DNA of 41,634 nucleotides from Candidatus Methanophagales archaeon (GCA_014859735.1 JACUTR010000004.1:1-41634); one strand, 5' to 3'; shown: positions 1 to 8,349, counted from the stretch's first letter. Notes: a model not told the origin generated them from the letters alone. Numbers and translations: made by a program.

Positions 1-52
1 CAGGGAGAAGTTTATGAAGATTAATTCGTGCTGCTAAACAGTAAAGGATAAT

Positions 53-412
53 TTAGTATTCTTTCTTCCAGATCGGCACTCTCTCCTTCAACTCATCGAT
101 CAGGTACTCACAAGCCCGGAACGCTTCTTTTCGATGCTTCGCCCCCACGAGGATGACAACGATGTTCTCACCTACTTTCAGCGGACCCTCTCGATGGACA
201 ATTTCCACCGCTTCGATATTAAACTTCTCACGAGCTTCACGCTCCAGTTTATTCAGCTCCTCTTCCGCCATTTTTTCGTAGACCTCCACGTTCATCCCTT
301 GTATCCCCCCTTCTGCTCTCACCACACCTAAAAAGGTCACGATAGCACCGATCTCCGGCTTCTTCATCTTCCTTACAAGCTCATCAATCGGGAAATCCTC
401 TTTCGTAATCAT
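53..412 (-). CDS. moaE: Molybdopterin synthase large subunit MoaE
   Basis: MoaE is the catalytic large subunit of molybdopterin synthase. It uses the thiocarboxylate on MoaD to convert cyclic pyranopterin monophosphate into molybdopterin in the cytoplasm. The family is recognised from the early segment GAIVTFLGVVR, the central VHREGPLKVGE and VGAKHRKEAF, and the C-terminal KERVPIWKKEY, whose lysines are the usual active-site region. Length (119 residues) is slightly short but complete for archaea. I chose the ATG at 412 because GGAGGAT lies about 9 nt upstream; an in-frame GTG at 427 would overlap moaD. It directly follows the MoaD-like gene, so the two form one operon. No sulfur-type operator lies in front of this pair. 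Confidence 0.93.
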   Translation of the reverse strand: MITKEDFPIDELVRKMKKPEIGAIVTFLGVVRAEGGIQGMNVEVYEKMAEEELNKLEREAREKFNIEAVEIVHREGPLKVGENIVVILVGAKHRKEAFRACEYLIDELKERVPIWKKEY

Positions 413-416
413 TTTC

Positions 417-656
417 TTATCCTCCACTCACCGGTGGAAAAACAGCAACCTCGTCATTTTCTTTTACGTTCGCATTGAGAGGAGCATATTTATGATTCAG
501 CGATATTATCAATTTCTCTTTCTTCAATTCTGGATACGTTGTTAGGAGCAGGTCTATAAGATCCTGTATCTTCATGCCCTCCTCCACCTCCACTTCCTTT
601 ATCTTCTCACCAACAATCTCCCGGCATCGGGCAAAGAACTTCACTTCAACCTTCAT
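417..656 (-). CDS. moaD: MoaD/ThiS-family sulfur carrier (molybdopterin synthase small subunit)
   Basis: This is a beta-grasp sulfur carrier of about 80 residues ending in Gly-Gly (FPPVSGG), the tail that is adenylated and thiocarboxylated by an E1-like enzyme. It begins MKVEVKFFARCREIVG, typical of MoaD, and contains the NHKYAPLN and EVAVFPPV segments of the fold. The ATG at 656 has GGAG 9 nt upstream; a GTG at 671 would add five residues. The gene is followed at once by moaE, which fixes its role as the molybdopterin synthase sulfur donor. Its activating partner may be one of the two MoeB/ThiF-like proteins in this window, which sit in other operons. Confidence 0.88.
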   Translation of the reverse strand: MKVEVKFFARCREIVGEKIKEVEVEEGMKIQDLIDLLLTTYPELKKEKLIISLNHKYAPLNANVKENDEVAVFPPVSGG

Positions 657-685
657 ATCAATAATCTCCACTTTCTCTCCTCTAC

Positions 686-720
686 TTTACTATACTATAC
701 TATACTATACTATATATAAA
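686..720 (-). promoter_or_regulatory. moaDE promoter with TATAC tandem repeat
   Basis: On the minus strand the sequence TTTATATATA at 711-720 is a good archaeal TATA box, about 55 nt from the moaD ATG. The stretch 691-710 is four perfect copies of the 5-bp unit TATAC, flanked by partial units, and lies between the TATA box and the expected transcription start near 690. Copy-number variation here would change the spacing of the promoter. Confidence 0.6.
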
Positions 721-811
721 TGGAACCTTTGTTATATACCCTCTTTTTTTCCTTCTTTTATTCCCGTGTCAAAAATGGCTCTGACTGAATAGCTCACACG
801 ATACATTCAAT

Positions 812-2161
812 TCAGTCTTCAACGCCAACTCCGTACTCCTCCGCAATCCGGTTAAATGCTTCCCCAAGATACTTGATTTGATACCAATTTAGCCCGTATG
901 TGTTCAGCTTGAACTCCTTCGTTGCCCCTGGAAAGATGCCCGTAATCTTTCGCTTGCTTAACTCATCATAGAGGAAATATCCTCGTCTCTTATGCGTTTT
1001 GGCGATCCTATCAAATGACTCGGTTGTATCCACCTTCGTCAATGTATGCTTCCTCGGCATCTCAGATGAGACCCTGTTCCCTTTTATCTTCAAGAACTGG
1101 GCTATGAAAAAATTGGATTTATCAACCTCTTCATCCCAATGCTTCACCCGCTCCTTCACCTTCGGGAATGAAGCCATCATCGCTACCAGAGGAGCACCCA
1201 TCACCGTGCATCCGAGCAAATAATGCTCTTTAATCCCAAATTTGCGTCCGGTAACATCTCCTTTTAACTTTGTTGTAGCAAATACGGTATCCACAAATTC
1301 TTCGGTCGTCGCAAGCACTCCAGTCGGTGCGGGAGAAGCCATGCTCTTATGACCAGAGCCAACGACGAAATCAGCTCTGATTCTTTTCCCATCAACAGGT
1401 ATCACTCCTACCGTGTACGCCCCGTTATATAAGAAAGGAATCTCATATTCGCGGCATATTTTCGCAATTCCATAAACATCGTGCTCATTCCCGAGCAGGT
1501 AGTCGAAGTGAGAGATCGCCACGAGTTTTGGCAGCTTTCCCGTCTCCTCCTTCACCTCTTCTATCTTCGTACCCGTGTTCTCTCCGGTTATGATGTTATC
1601 TTCACTTAAAGGAACTTCTTTCCAGATCGCACCCACCGATTCTATTGCAAGGCACAGTGAATAGTGTGCCAACGAAGAGACTAGGACAATGTCCCCTTTC
1701 TCAAGAAGGGCATTTGAGACAATCTGAAAACCATTTCGAGCTCCTCTCACCACACGAGCAGCATCCATGCCAACAAATTCGGCAAGCTCATCAATAAATT
1801 CATTAATTGGCGGTCTTTTGATGTAATCGATTCTAAATGGTTTGAAGCAATAGTCGCAGGTTGAATACCCATCGCCATAAGCGATTAACGCCTTCCTCGC
1901 CTCCGCTGTCAGTCTTCCAGCCGCCTGGATAGGGGCGATGTTTATGAACTCCTCCTCTCTCGTTCGCAGTTCGATCTCGTCCACCACGTATTTTATCTTC
2001 GCATCCGATCTTTTGTCACCTAAAATCATCTTGATCTCATTCAAGATGCTTCCAAACCTCTCCCGCTGCTCATCACTAAGACGATGTTCTGGAGCAGTCT
2101 CTCTCAGGATTTCTCTCAGGTCTTCAAGGCAAAACAGCGCTCTGTATATCTTTTCAATCAT
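812..2161 (-). CDS. pscS: O-phosphoseryl-tRNA:Cys-tRNA synthase (SepCysS)
   Basis: SepCysS is a PLP enzyme that converts Sep-tRNA(Cys), made by SepRS, into Cys-tRNA(Cys). Family signatures are NIAPIQAAGRLTAEARKAL, the cysteines in YSTCDYCFKPF, and GSGHKSMASPAPTGV, which holds the PLP lysine. The protein (449 residues) is longer than the roughly 380-residue core because of an N-terminal helical extension of about 75 residues (LEDLREILRETAPEH...); related extensions dock SepRS or SepCysE in other archaea, as far as I recall. The ATG at 2161 follows GGTGG; an ATG at 2173 is possible. It is last in the DUF39-MoeB-radical SAM-ThiS operon, which suggests that the ThiS-like carrier may supply its sulfur. 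SepRS is not in this window. Confidence 0.92.
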   Translation of the reverse strand: MIEKIYRALFCLEDLREILRETAPEHRLSDEQRERFGSILNEIKMILGDKRSDAKIKYVVDEIELRTREEEFINIAPIQAAGRLTAEARKALIAYGDGYSTCDYCFKPFRIDYIKRPPINEFIDELAEFVGMDAARVVRGARNGFQIVSNALLEKGDIVLVSSLAHYSLCLAIESVGAIWKEVPLSEDNIITGENTGTKIEEVKEETGKLPKLVAISHFDYLLGNEHDVYGIAKICREYEIPFLYNGAYTVGVIPVDGKRIRADFVVGSGHKSMASPAPTGVLATTEEFVDTVFATTKLKGDVTGRKFGIKEHYLLGCTVMGAPLVAMMASFPKVKERVKHWDEEVDKSNFFIAQFLKIKGNRVSSEMPRKHTLTKVDTTESFDRIAKTHKRRGYFLYDELSKRKITGIFPGATKEFKLNTYGLNWYQIKYLGEAFNRIAEEYGVGVED

Positions 2162-2162
2162 C

Positions 2163-2357
2163 TCAACCACCATGCTTAACCCCTATAATCTTTAATTCGT
2201 CATCATTCCCCACCATCTCATCTTCAGGAACGATTTTACCATTCTTTGCGATGATCACCTCAACGGGATTAATCCCGAGTTCTTCTAAAAGATCTTCAAT
2301 CGGCATTTCGGTTATCTCCATCTCTTTTACTCTCCCGTCTTGATAGATCACCCTCAC
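2163..2357 (-). CDS. ThiS/MoaD-like sulfur carrier protein
   Basis: This is a small beta-grasp protein of 64 residues with the C-terminal Gly-Gly tail (GVKHGG) that is activated by E1-like enzymes to a thiocarboxylate. ThiS-like features are the IEDLLEELGINPVEVIIAKN helix-turn region and the NDDELKIIGV strand before the tail. I prefer a GTG start at 2357, one base after the upstream radical SAM stop codon, because GAGGTGG sits just before it; a TTG at 2381 is the longer alternative. The MoeB-like E1 two genes upstream is the natural activator. Being between that E1 and SepCysS, it could carry sulfur for Cys-tRNA or homocysteine formation, thiamin or tRNA thiolation. The specific client is inferred. 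Confidence 0.78.
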   Translation of the reverse strand: MRVIYQDGRVKEMEITEMPIEDLLEELGINPVEVIIAKNGKIVPEDEMVGNDDELKIIGVKHGG

Positions 2358-2358
2358 T

Positions 2359-3438
2359 TCAACCACCTCTTTGATTCTCAAATATATCCAGAGCGGAGCA
2401 AGCGCGGCACCTTACACATCCTGCCTTGCTTCTCTTCCACGAAAGGCCTCGATCTTTTAGGATCATCGAAACCTCTTCATAGATCCTCTTCATTCTATCA
2501 AACCGTGGTGGAATTTCATTCTCCAAGTCGCTTCCCGGTATCGGTCTCAATGAAAGAACGAAGGGATACACACCCAGATCCGCTAAAATTCTGCTCCCTT
2601 CTAAAATTGAGCTATCATCTTCACCCAATCCAACGATGATGAAACTGCTCACCTGATTCTCACCGAAGAGCTCAACTGAGCTTTCCCATGCCTCTATGAA
2701 CCTTTGGACCCCTATTCTCGCCTTTGCGGGAACGACCTCCCCCAATACCCGCTCATCAAAGCTCTCGATGTGCACTCCCACGGTATCCACACCATGTGCG
2801 TAGAGATCCTCGATAAACCTCAAATCATCGGGCGGTTCAAACTGCGCATGAACGGGAAGTCCAGTTCGATCTTTGATCGCGGATGCACACCTCGACAATA
2901 CTCTTATTCCCTTATCCGGCCCTTTCATCGTTCCTATGGTGAGTGTCACGTGAGTAACCTTATCAAGCCTCTTTGCCGCATCTGTAACCTCAGCAAGCTC
3001 TTCCGGCCTCTTTACTGCGGTCGTTGTCCCTTTCCTCCGGGATAGCTCGATCCCGCAGAATTTACACCTGTCCGGTGTGTTCCAGTAGATGCAGGTCTGT
3101 ACTGGGGTGCTCGCGAGGCAATCCATGCCATGAAGAAGTGCGATCTGATTGTACGGTATTCCAGCCTTGGTCTTGAGCCCATAAAATTCGGGAATAGGAG
3201 ATTCAAGTGCTATAATCTCTTCATCATGTCGCCTCAGGATACCGTTCTCCCCTTCCAATTCGACGCTGTACGGGGAATTCACAACAAATTTGCTCGTCGT
3301 CGGGACATTTGCCACGGTATCCTCAAATACAAATATCTTTGCCCCCGCAGGTCCTGCACCGCCTAATCTTCCTTTATCTCCTTTTAAGACCCTTATTCCC
3401 TCGCTTTGTAAGTCCACTTTCAGGTATTTCAGGTTCAT
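2359..3438 (-). CDS. Radical SAM protein, BioB-like / MSMEG_0568-type (copy 1)
   Basis: This is a 359-residue radical SAM enzyme of unknown substrate. Its cluster motif is CIYWNTPDRCKFC (CX8CX2C), a spacing wider than the canonical CX3CX2C. The N-terminus has the hallmark [12 protein letters not shown], the middle has the [10 protein letters not shown] and [10 protein letters not shown] segments, and the C-terminus carries a second cysteine cluster, CVRCRAC, that probably binds an auxiliary cluster. Start at 3438 is supported by GGAGGAG upstream. A near-duplicate lies at 9803-10888, and each copy is in a homocysteine operon. The family recalls MSMEG_0568-type and biotin-synthase-related proteins; archaeal lipoyl synthase subunits are another possibility. 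Function is not assigned. Confidence 0.8.
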   Translation of the reverse strand: MNLKYLKVDLQSEGIRVLKGDKGRLGGAGPAGAKIFVFEDTVANVPTTSKFVVNSPYSVELEGENGILRRHDEEIIALESPIPEFYGLKTKAGIPYNQIALLHGMDCLASTPVQTCIYWNTPDRCKFCGIELSRRKGTTTAVKRPEELAEVTDAAKRLDKVTHVTLTIGTMKGPDKGIRVLSRCASAIKDRTGLPVHAQFEPPDDLRFIEDLYAHGVDTVGVHIESFDERVLGEVVPAKARIGVQRFIEAWESSVELFGENQVSSFIIVGLGEDDSSILEGSRILADLGVYPFVLSLRPIPGSDLENEIPPRFDRMKRIYEEVSMILKDRGLSWKRSKAGCVRCRACSALDIFENQRGG

Positions 3439-3444
3439 ATTATC

Positions 3445-4179
3445 TTAGCTCCTCCAATATCTTCCACAATCCATGCAATCAGGATTTCTCTCAACAGCAA
3501 ACTCTTCCATTCTCGTATCCAATCCGTCCCATATCAGAAGTCTATTAGTCAATAACCCTCCAAATCCAACGATATATTTCACCACCTCGGTTGCCTGGAT
3601 GAGACCGATAACGCCAGGTGTAACTCCAATCACGGGAAAAGTTTCTGGCCGAGGAGCTTGAGGGAAGATACACCGTAAGCAAGCGGTCTTCCCGGGGATA
3701 ATCGTTGTAACCTGCCCCTCGAATCCATAGATCGCTCCGTGAAAGAATGGAATCTGCTTTGCTAGAGCAGCTCTATTCAAGAGATACCGTGTGGGGAAAT
3801 TATCCATCGCATCTATGATCAAATCAGCATTATGCACAAGTTCACAAACATTGGTTTCGGCTATCGTTTCTGATATTACCTCGACTTCGATATCAGGATT
3901 TATCTCTTTGAGTTTCTCTTCAGCCGATTCTGCTTTCCTCTTCCCTATATCTCTATTCCAGTGTAATATCTGCCGGTTAAGATTGCTGAGTTCTATCGTA
4001 TCGTGATCCACCATTCTTATTTTCCCAATGCCTGCAACTGCCAGGTAGATAGCAATAGGAGAGCCAAGACCTCCCGCACCTGCGATGAAGACCTCTGCAT
4101 TCTTCAATTTCTCCTGCCCTTCTTCTCCGAATATTCGTAGCTGTCTATTATACCTCTCCAATTCTTCACTTTTAAGCAT
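3445..4179 (-). CDS. moeB: MoeB/ThiF/HesA-family E1-like adenylyltransferase
   Basis: This protein adenylates the Gly-Gly tail of a ThiS/MoaD-type carrier so that it can be thiocarboxylated. It has the nucleotide-binding loop GAGGLGSPIA, the conserved DHDTIELSNLNRQ segment, DAMDNFPTR, and two CXXC pairs (CLRC and CMDC) that should bind zinc. I favour the ATG at 4179, giving 244 residues (MLKSEELERYNRQLRIFG...), the usual MoeB beginning; a TTG at 4215 would add 12 residues. There is no obvious rhodanese domain. The ThiS-like gene two genes downstream is its likely partner, and the distant moaD could be a second client. Confidence 0.87.
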   Translation of the reverse strand: MLKSEELERYNRQLRIFGEEGQEKLKNAEVFIAGAGGLGSPIAIYLAVAGIGKIRMVDHDTIELSNLNRQILHWNRDIGKRKAESAEEKLKEINPDIEVEVISETIAETNVCELVHNADLIIDAMDNFPTRYLLNRAALAKQIPFFHGAIYGFEGQVTTIIPGKTACLRCIFPQAPRPETFPVIGVTPGVIGLIQATEVVKYIVGFGGLLTNRLLIWDGLDTRMEEFAVERNPDCMDCGRYWRS

Positions 4180-4252
4180 CTCAACCGCCCAAGAAGGACC
4201 TTTAACGGGGTTCAATCGGTATGCCGCGGCCTTCGCGCGTTATCTCCAGCCT

Positions 4253-5764
4253 TCATGGTCTTCTCCTCCCACCGACCAATCTGCTTATCACCTCGCTTGT
4301 TACCAGTCCGCAGACTTTTCCCTTCCGGTCTATGACGGGTAGTGCGGAGATATTGTAGCGCTCCATCTTCCTGATGACGATCGCGAGAGGCTCATCGAGA
4401 TCTGCAGTGATCACTTTCCTCGTCATGATCTCCTCCAACTTCCTGTACTTCTTTGCCACTGCCTTCGAGATGTCCCACGCAGTTACAATGCCCACCAGCT
4501 TCTCCTCATCAGATATGACCGGTAGATGCGTGAATTGCCCTTCTATCATTACCTGTGCAGCATCTTCAATGGCGGCATCCCCTTGAATCGTCACGACCTT
4601 CTCCCCGCTTATCATTACATCCTTCACCAGTGGTAGCTCATGGGTCTGCTTCATCGGTTTAAACATAGTATCTCTCGGCAACCGCTCGACTGGTTGAGTA
4701 AGCATAAACTCTCCCTTTTCTAGCCAGGCTTTCAACTCATCCGCGACTCTCTTTGCCATGAAGTAACTTGAGAGGGGGGAGGTGCGTACCTCTTTGCCGT
4801 TTATATCGATGCTCCCCGATTTGAGCTCTTCATACGAGACTTTTCTCAATACCGGACGAGACCTTCTGGCCACACCATAGTCGAGCACCTCGGTGATGAT
4901 ATCCGCATCGCTAATTCCCGTTCTCTTCGCAATCTCTTCGTTCAACACCGGTATTGGAATCCCAATGCCGAGATATAATGTCGTGCCGTATTTCTGAAAA
5001 ATAGCAGCTCTGAGAAATTCAGTACGCATCTCCTTCAGATTCCCTTGTATCATTATCGTCCCTAGATTATTTACTGGCTCATGCTGCGTGCCCTCACCTA
5101 TGACATACCCCTTTGCACCACAGAGAAATATCCGTGTCCCTATGCCAATAGTCTCGAAATCAGGGTCGTTAAAAAGAGGAGAGAGACTTCCTGCACCACA
5201 ATAGGTCGCGTTCCGATATTCTGGGAGAAGTGTTCCCATGTAGGTGTACAAAGTCCGATCCGATGAGTTCGTCGCCACCCGGTACCTTTGATACGCATTC
5301 CTCGGATTGATCATAGTTGCTTGGTTCAAATCCTCGATGGTAATTGCGGTCTCGATCTCCTTACGGGGATAGCAGTCCGTGCCGTATGCGGTAGCTCGCA
5401 CCTCTACGGGCTTTCCAGACGCTAAATCTTCTATCACATGAGCGCCACCATAGTCCATCCCTCGCTCTTCTGACAATTGTGTCGCCCCAATATAAGCATC
5501 TACCGCCGCTACCCCCGTATATGCTTCGACATTGTTTAACCACACCTTTTGCATCTTTATCGGTGGATCTGCATGCCCGAAATTCATGAAGACACCAGAG
5601 GAGCACATCGCACCAAAAGTCCCTGTCGTGACGACGTCAACCTTCCTTGCCGCTTCCTCCGGTCCCAATTCATTCACAATCTCCGTCATTTTATCTGCAG
5701 TGACGACCCTCACGCTTCCATCTTTTATCCGTTCGTTTATCTCCATCACGCTTTTCTCGATCAT
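4253..5764 (-). CDS. DUF39-CBS L-aspartate semialdehyde sulfurtransferase (homocysteine synthesis)
   Basis: This is the DUF39 (COG1900) protein of the sulfide-dependent homocysteine route, in which aspartate semialdehyde is converted directly to homocysteine. The DUF39 part spans about residues 1-385. A CBS pair follows (about 388-500; [19 protein letters not shown] and DEPLAIVIRKMERYN). Two cysteines fall at residues 54 (GAMCSSG) and 131 (GTDCYPR), the positions I recall as essential in the Methanosarcina homologue MA1821. The ferredoxin/NIL partner known as MA1822 is not adjacent. The related MJ0100 CBS pair binds SAM and methylthioadenosine, so feedback by SAM is plausible. This gene is first in its operon and starts directly after a palindromic operator. 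Confidence 0.9.
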   Translation of the reverse strand: MIEKSVMEINERIKDGSVRVVTADKMTEIVNELGPEEAARKVDVVTTGTFGAMCSSGVFMNFGHADPPIKMQKVWLNNVEAYTGVAAVDAYIGATQLSEERGMDYGGAHVIEDLASGKPVEVRATAYGTDCYPRKEIETAITIEDLNQATMINPRNAYQRYRVATNSSDRTLYTYMGTLLPEYRNATYCGAGSLSPLFNDPDFETIGIGTRIFLCGAKGYVIGEGTQHEPVNNLGTIMIQGNLKEMRTEFLRAAIFQKYGTTLYLGIGIPIPVLNEEIAKRTGISDADIITEVLDYGVARRSRPVLRKVSYEELKSGSIDINGKEVRTSPLSSYFMAKRVADELKAWLEKGEFMLTQPVERLPRDTMFKPMKQTHELPLVKDVMISGEKVVTIQGDAAIEDAAQVMIEGQFTHLPVISDEEKLVGIVTAWDISKAVAKKYRKLEEIMTRKVITADLDEPLAIVIRKMERYNISALPVIDRKGKVCGLVTSEVISRLVGGRRRP

Positions 5765-5776
5765 CCTTCATCACGG

Positions 5777-5811
5777 TAATTAACAATTGTTAATTAAATG
5801 GGTATATAAAG
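5777..5811 (-). promoter_or_regulatory. DUF39 operon promoter and 20-bp palindromic operator
   Basis: A perfect 20-bp palindrome, TAATTAACAATTGTTAATTA, occupies 5777-5796. On the minus strand it follows a TATA box (TTTATATAC, 5802-5811) and covers the expected transcription start near 5780, 13 nt before the DUF39 start codon. This geometry suits a repressor that blocks RNA polymerase. It is the longest and most symmetrical member of the family found in this window. Confidence 0.85.
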
Positions 5812-5838
5812 CTTTATGCAGTGCATCGTTGACGGGGT

Positions 5839-6819
5839 TCATATCCTTAAACGTGCAATTTCATCTTCATCGGGAAGTAAAACAATTATCGATTTTATGT
5901 GCTTTTCATTTCCATACCTCACTAATATCTCTCCTCCCCCGGCATCACTATAGCGTGCCGTTAATTTTGCCGCAATTACAACCGCATCCTTCCCCTTTGG
6001 ACCTTGCAAAATCGTTATCGGGCTTCCGCACCCGAAGACCTCGAAGCTATAATCCTCAGGATACTTCAAGAGCAGAAGACGCTTATTCTCTTCTTCGTTC
6101 CTCCCAACTATCATCTTATTCCGTGCGAACCGGAAATGCCTCCCGATTTTCAGCAGCACGGTATCCCTCATCGAGATCCCTTCCGCATGCTCAACCAAAT
6201 CTCTAACCTTGGAAGCAAATTCCCTGTATGTTAAGAGGCAACCTCCGGAGGGACAAGGATAATCGTTGATAGAAAACTTCGATGCAAGTTCGATCTGAGG
6301 CTTTCTGCTTCTGCCTTTTATTCCCAAGAGCTTGCTCCTATCAACCCACCCCCTCTTCTCAGGAATTGTTTCTGGTAAGAATTGAGCGGATAGCGGTCTT
6401 AAAACCATGTTCTCCAGACCGGATTCCTTTTCTATAATCTCCAACGCTCTCCTGTGCTGGCTCATCGGTCTCTCACCAAGAACCTCGCCCGTGAAGATGA
6501 AACTGGCACCAATCTTTTCTGCTACTTCCTTTGCTTTTTTGAACATGAAAATCCTGCAATCGATACAAGGATTCATTCCTGAGCCATATCCAAATTTAGG
6601 ATTTCTTATCACGTTCAGATATTCTTCACCCTTCTTCATGATTATGAGTGGTATCCCAAACCTTTCAGCCACATCAGCCGCATAGCATTTGCCCTTCTGG
6701 TCACAAGTACAGAAAGGAGAAGTGAATTTCAACGCTATAACGTCTATACCTTGATCCAAAATGAGCCTGGTTGCCAATGTCGAATCCAAGCCACCAGATA
6801 GCAATCCCAATGCTTTCAT
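5839..6819 (-). CDS. PP-loop ATP pyrophosphatase, MnmA/ThiI-like thiolation enzyme
   Basis: This 326-residue protein belongs to the PP-loop enzymes that adenylate a substrate, usually a tRNA uridine, before sulfur insertion. The PP-loop is LSGGLDSTLA at the N-terminus. The GMNPCIDCRIFMFKKA segment resembles the catalytic-cysteine region of MnmA, and PCPSGGCLLTYREFA supplies another cysteine pair. The early FCTCDQKGKC adds more cysteines, so a metal or Fe-S site is possible. The C-terminal 110 residues (from about FRFARNKM) form an extra domain that I do not recognise. It is transcribed away from the Cys-rich regulator, with an operator palindrome in the shared intergenic region. The target RNA is not known. 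Confidence 0.77.
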   Translation of the reverse strand: MKALGLLSGGLDSTLATRLILDQGIDVIALKFTSPFCTCDQKGKCYAADVAERFGIPLIIMKKGEEYLNVIRNPKFGYGSGMNPCIDCRIFMFKKAKEVAEKIGASFIFTGEVLGERPMSQHRRALEIIEKESGLENMVLRPLSAQFLPETIPEKRGWVDRSKLLGIKGRSRKPQIELASKFSINDYPCPSGGCLLTYREFASKVRDLVEHAEGISMRDTVLLKIGRHFRFARNKMIVGRNEEENKRLLLLKYPEDYSFEVFGCGSPITILQGPKGKDAVVIAAKLTARYSDAGGGEILVRYGNEKHIKSIIVLLPDEDEIARLRI

Positions 6820-6878
6820 AGCTTCAAAACAAGTTTTTCATGCCTCTCAATCCACATTGCTCGTCATTAGTATAAATG

Positions 6879-6890
6879 TAACAATTGTTA
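6879..6890. promoter_or_regulatory. Operator core between PP-loop gene and regulator 1
   Basis: An exact 12-bp core TAACAATTGTTA lies in the 109-bp divergent region. On the plus strand it directly follows a TATA-like GTATAAAT (6870-6877), so the start point near 6898 would be covered; another TATA-like tract is at 6905-6915. AGGTG precedes the regulator ATG. On the minus strand CATTTATACT just downstream may serve the PP-loop gene. Autoregulation of the regulator is the natural reading. Confidence 0.75.
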
Positions 6891-6928
6891 ATATAATAAA
6901 GAGACTATATATAAAAAGGTGCGGTTAA

Positions 6929-7291
6929 ATGAAAGCGCCATGTGAAATAATAATCTGGTATATCCTGCCAAGCATACGGTCAGAACTGGTCAAAAAACTC
7001 ATCGAATGTGGAATGTCTCAAAAAGAGGTCTCTGAAAGGCTTGTGATAACAGAGGCTACAGTTTCGCAGTATGTAAATAAAAAAAGGGGGTCTAAGATAG
7101 AATTTAAGCAAGATACCACCAGTGCGATTGAAACGCTTGCGGAGGATGTGATAAAAGGAGATAATAATGTCAACCTGACATACCGAATCTGTGAGATATG
7201 TATGATGCTTAAGAAAGATAAAACAGTATGCGAGTTGCACAAAGATCACGATTTAGTCCCTGCGGCTTGCGAGGCTTGTTTTGAGTTGTGA
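6929..7291 (+). CDS. Small HTH regulator with Cys-rich C-terminus (copy 1)
   Basis: This 120-residue protein has a helix-turn-helix at about residues 20-55 (GMSQKEVSERL...TEATVSQYVNKKRG) of the XRE-like COG2522 type. The C-terminal part carries CEIC, a cysteine nine residues later, and a final CEAC, a pattern suited to a zinc or Fe-S sensor site. The N-terminal MKAPCEIIIWYILPSIR is shared with the paralogue at 31676-32047 and with a truncated relic at 27568. An operator core lies directly upstream. I infer that this family binds the TAACAATTGTTA palindromes and responds to sulfur, cysteine or Fe-S status. The DNA target and the ligand are not shown by sequence alone. Confidence 0.82.
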   Translation: MKAPCEIIIWYILPSIRSELVKKLIECGMSQKEVSERLVITEATVSQYVNKKRGSKIEFKQDTTSAIETLAEDVIKGDNNVNLTYRICEICMMLKKDKTVCELHKDHDLVPAACEACFEL

Positions 7292-7311
7292 AGGATAAGC
7301 TGAGATATAGA

Positions 7312-8337
7312 TTACACCCCAATATACCGCGCATACAATGACCTTGCAATCTTTTCATCATCGGTACCCTTGATGATCGCCCTTCCATCCTTGAATATCG
7401 ATATCTCTTCTCTTTCTGTCTTGAAGATGACGATGAAATCGTTAAATCGCACATCACCCAATCGTTCTAATTTCGATGCCAAATCATTCAACGAGATTTT
7501 CTTTGCATCTGCTGGCGTTATCTGGATGGCATTCCTCCCGCAAAGCGAAGTTACGATCTCTTTCTTCTCTACATTCAAGGAATCGAACTTGTGCTTGGCA
7601 CAGCACCTGCATCCTTTATCTCGCATCATCGTGAGATTCTCGAACGTGTTGCTCCAGGCATCGTAAACTATCAGATTGCTCTCTCCATCTGTGGTCGTAT
7701 TCTTCCCGAGCAGTATCTTTATTGCTTCTGTGCTCTCGATCGATGCGATGATGCTCGTAATTGTGTTAAGCACCCCGACGGTATCGCAGGTTGGAAGCGA
7801 ACCGGGCTCCGGGGCATCGGGCAAGAAACACCTGAGGCAAGGTGTCGTCCCCGGTATGATGGGCATCGTCATCCCATGGGTTCCAACCGCACCTGCGTAT
7901 ATCCAAATGATCCCGTTCTTCACGCAGACATCGTTTACCAAAAATCGTGTTTGCATGTTGTCTGTCCCATCCAGTACGAGATCCATGCCGCTCATGATTT
8001 TTTCAGCGTTTATGTGGTTTAAATCCTTAACAATATCTTCTATCTCCACATCAGAATTTACCCTCCTCAGCTTCTCCGAAGCGGCAATTGCCTTCGGCAC
8101 ACCTACGTCATCCTCGTCGAAGAGCATCTGCCTTTGTAAGTTGTTTGGCTCAACAAAATCCCTGTCTATAATTAAAATTTTCCCGATGCCTGCTCTTGTA
8201 AGGTTGTTTGCGACTACGCTGCCTGTTGCACCACATCCAATGATAGCTACAGTACTTTCCAATAATCTTTTCTGACCCTCCTCTCCTATCTCTCTCAACA
8301 GTATTTGCCTGCTGTATCTTTCCTTCATCTTCATCAT
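7312..8337 (-). CDS. ThiF/HesA-family E1-like protein with C-terminal extension
   Basis: This second E1-like protein (341 residues) has the nucleotide loop GCGATGSVVA, the RDFVEPNNLQRQ segment, DGTDNMQTR and zinc-type pairs CLRC and CRCC. The loop differs from the usual GAGGLGS, with Ala-Thr in place of Gly-Leu. After the E1 domain (about 1-255) comes an extra domain of about 85 residues (from EIVTSLCGRNAIQITP) that resembles the C-terminal tail of some archaeal and sulfur-carrier-linked ThiF proteins. It is last in the long metY-metX-larE operon, 12 nt after larE. By analogy with the HcyS/HcyF system of Wolinella it could charge a carrier for MetY, but no carrier gene is in this operon. Confidence 0.83.
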   Translation of the reverse strand: MMKMKERYSRQILLREIGEEGQKRLLESTVAIIGCGATGSVVANNLTRAGIGKILIIDRDFVEPNNLQRQMLFDEDDVGVPKAIAASEKLRRVNSDVEIEDIVKDLNHINAEKIMSGMDLVLDGTDNMQTRFLVNDVCVKNGIIWIYAGAVGTHGMTMPIIPGTTPCLRCFLPDAPEPGSLPTCDTVGVLNTITSIIASIESTEAIKILLGKNTTTDGESNLIVYDAWSNTFENLTMMRDKGCRCCAKHKFDSLNVEKKEIVTSLCGRNAIQITPADAKKISLNDLASKLERLGDVRFNDFIVIFKTEREEISIFKDGRAIIKGTDDEKIARSLYARYIGV

Positions 8338-8349
8338 CCTACACGACGG

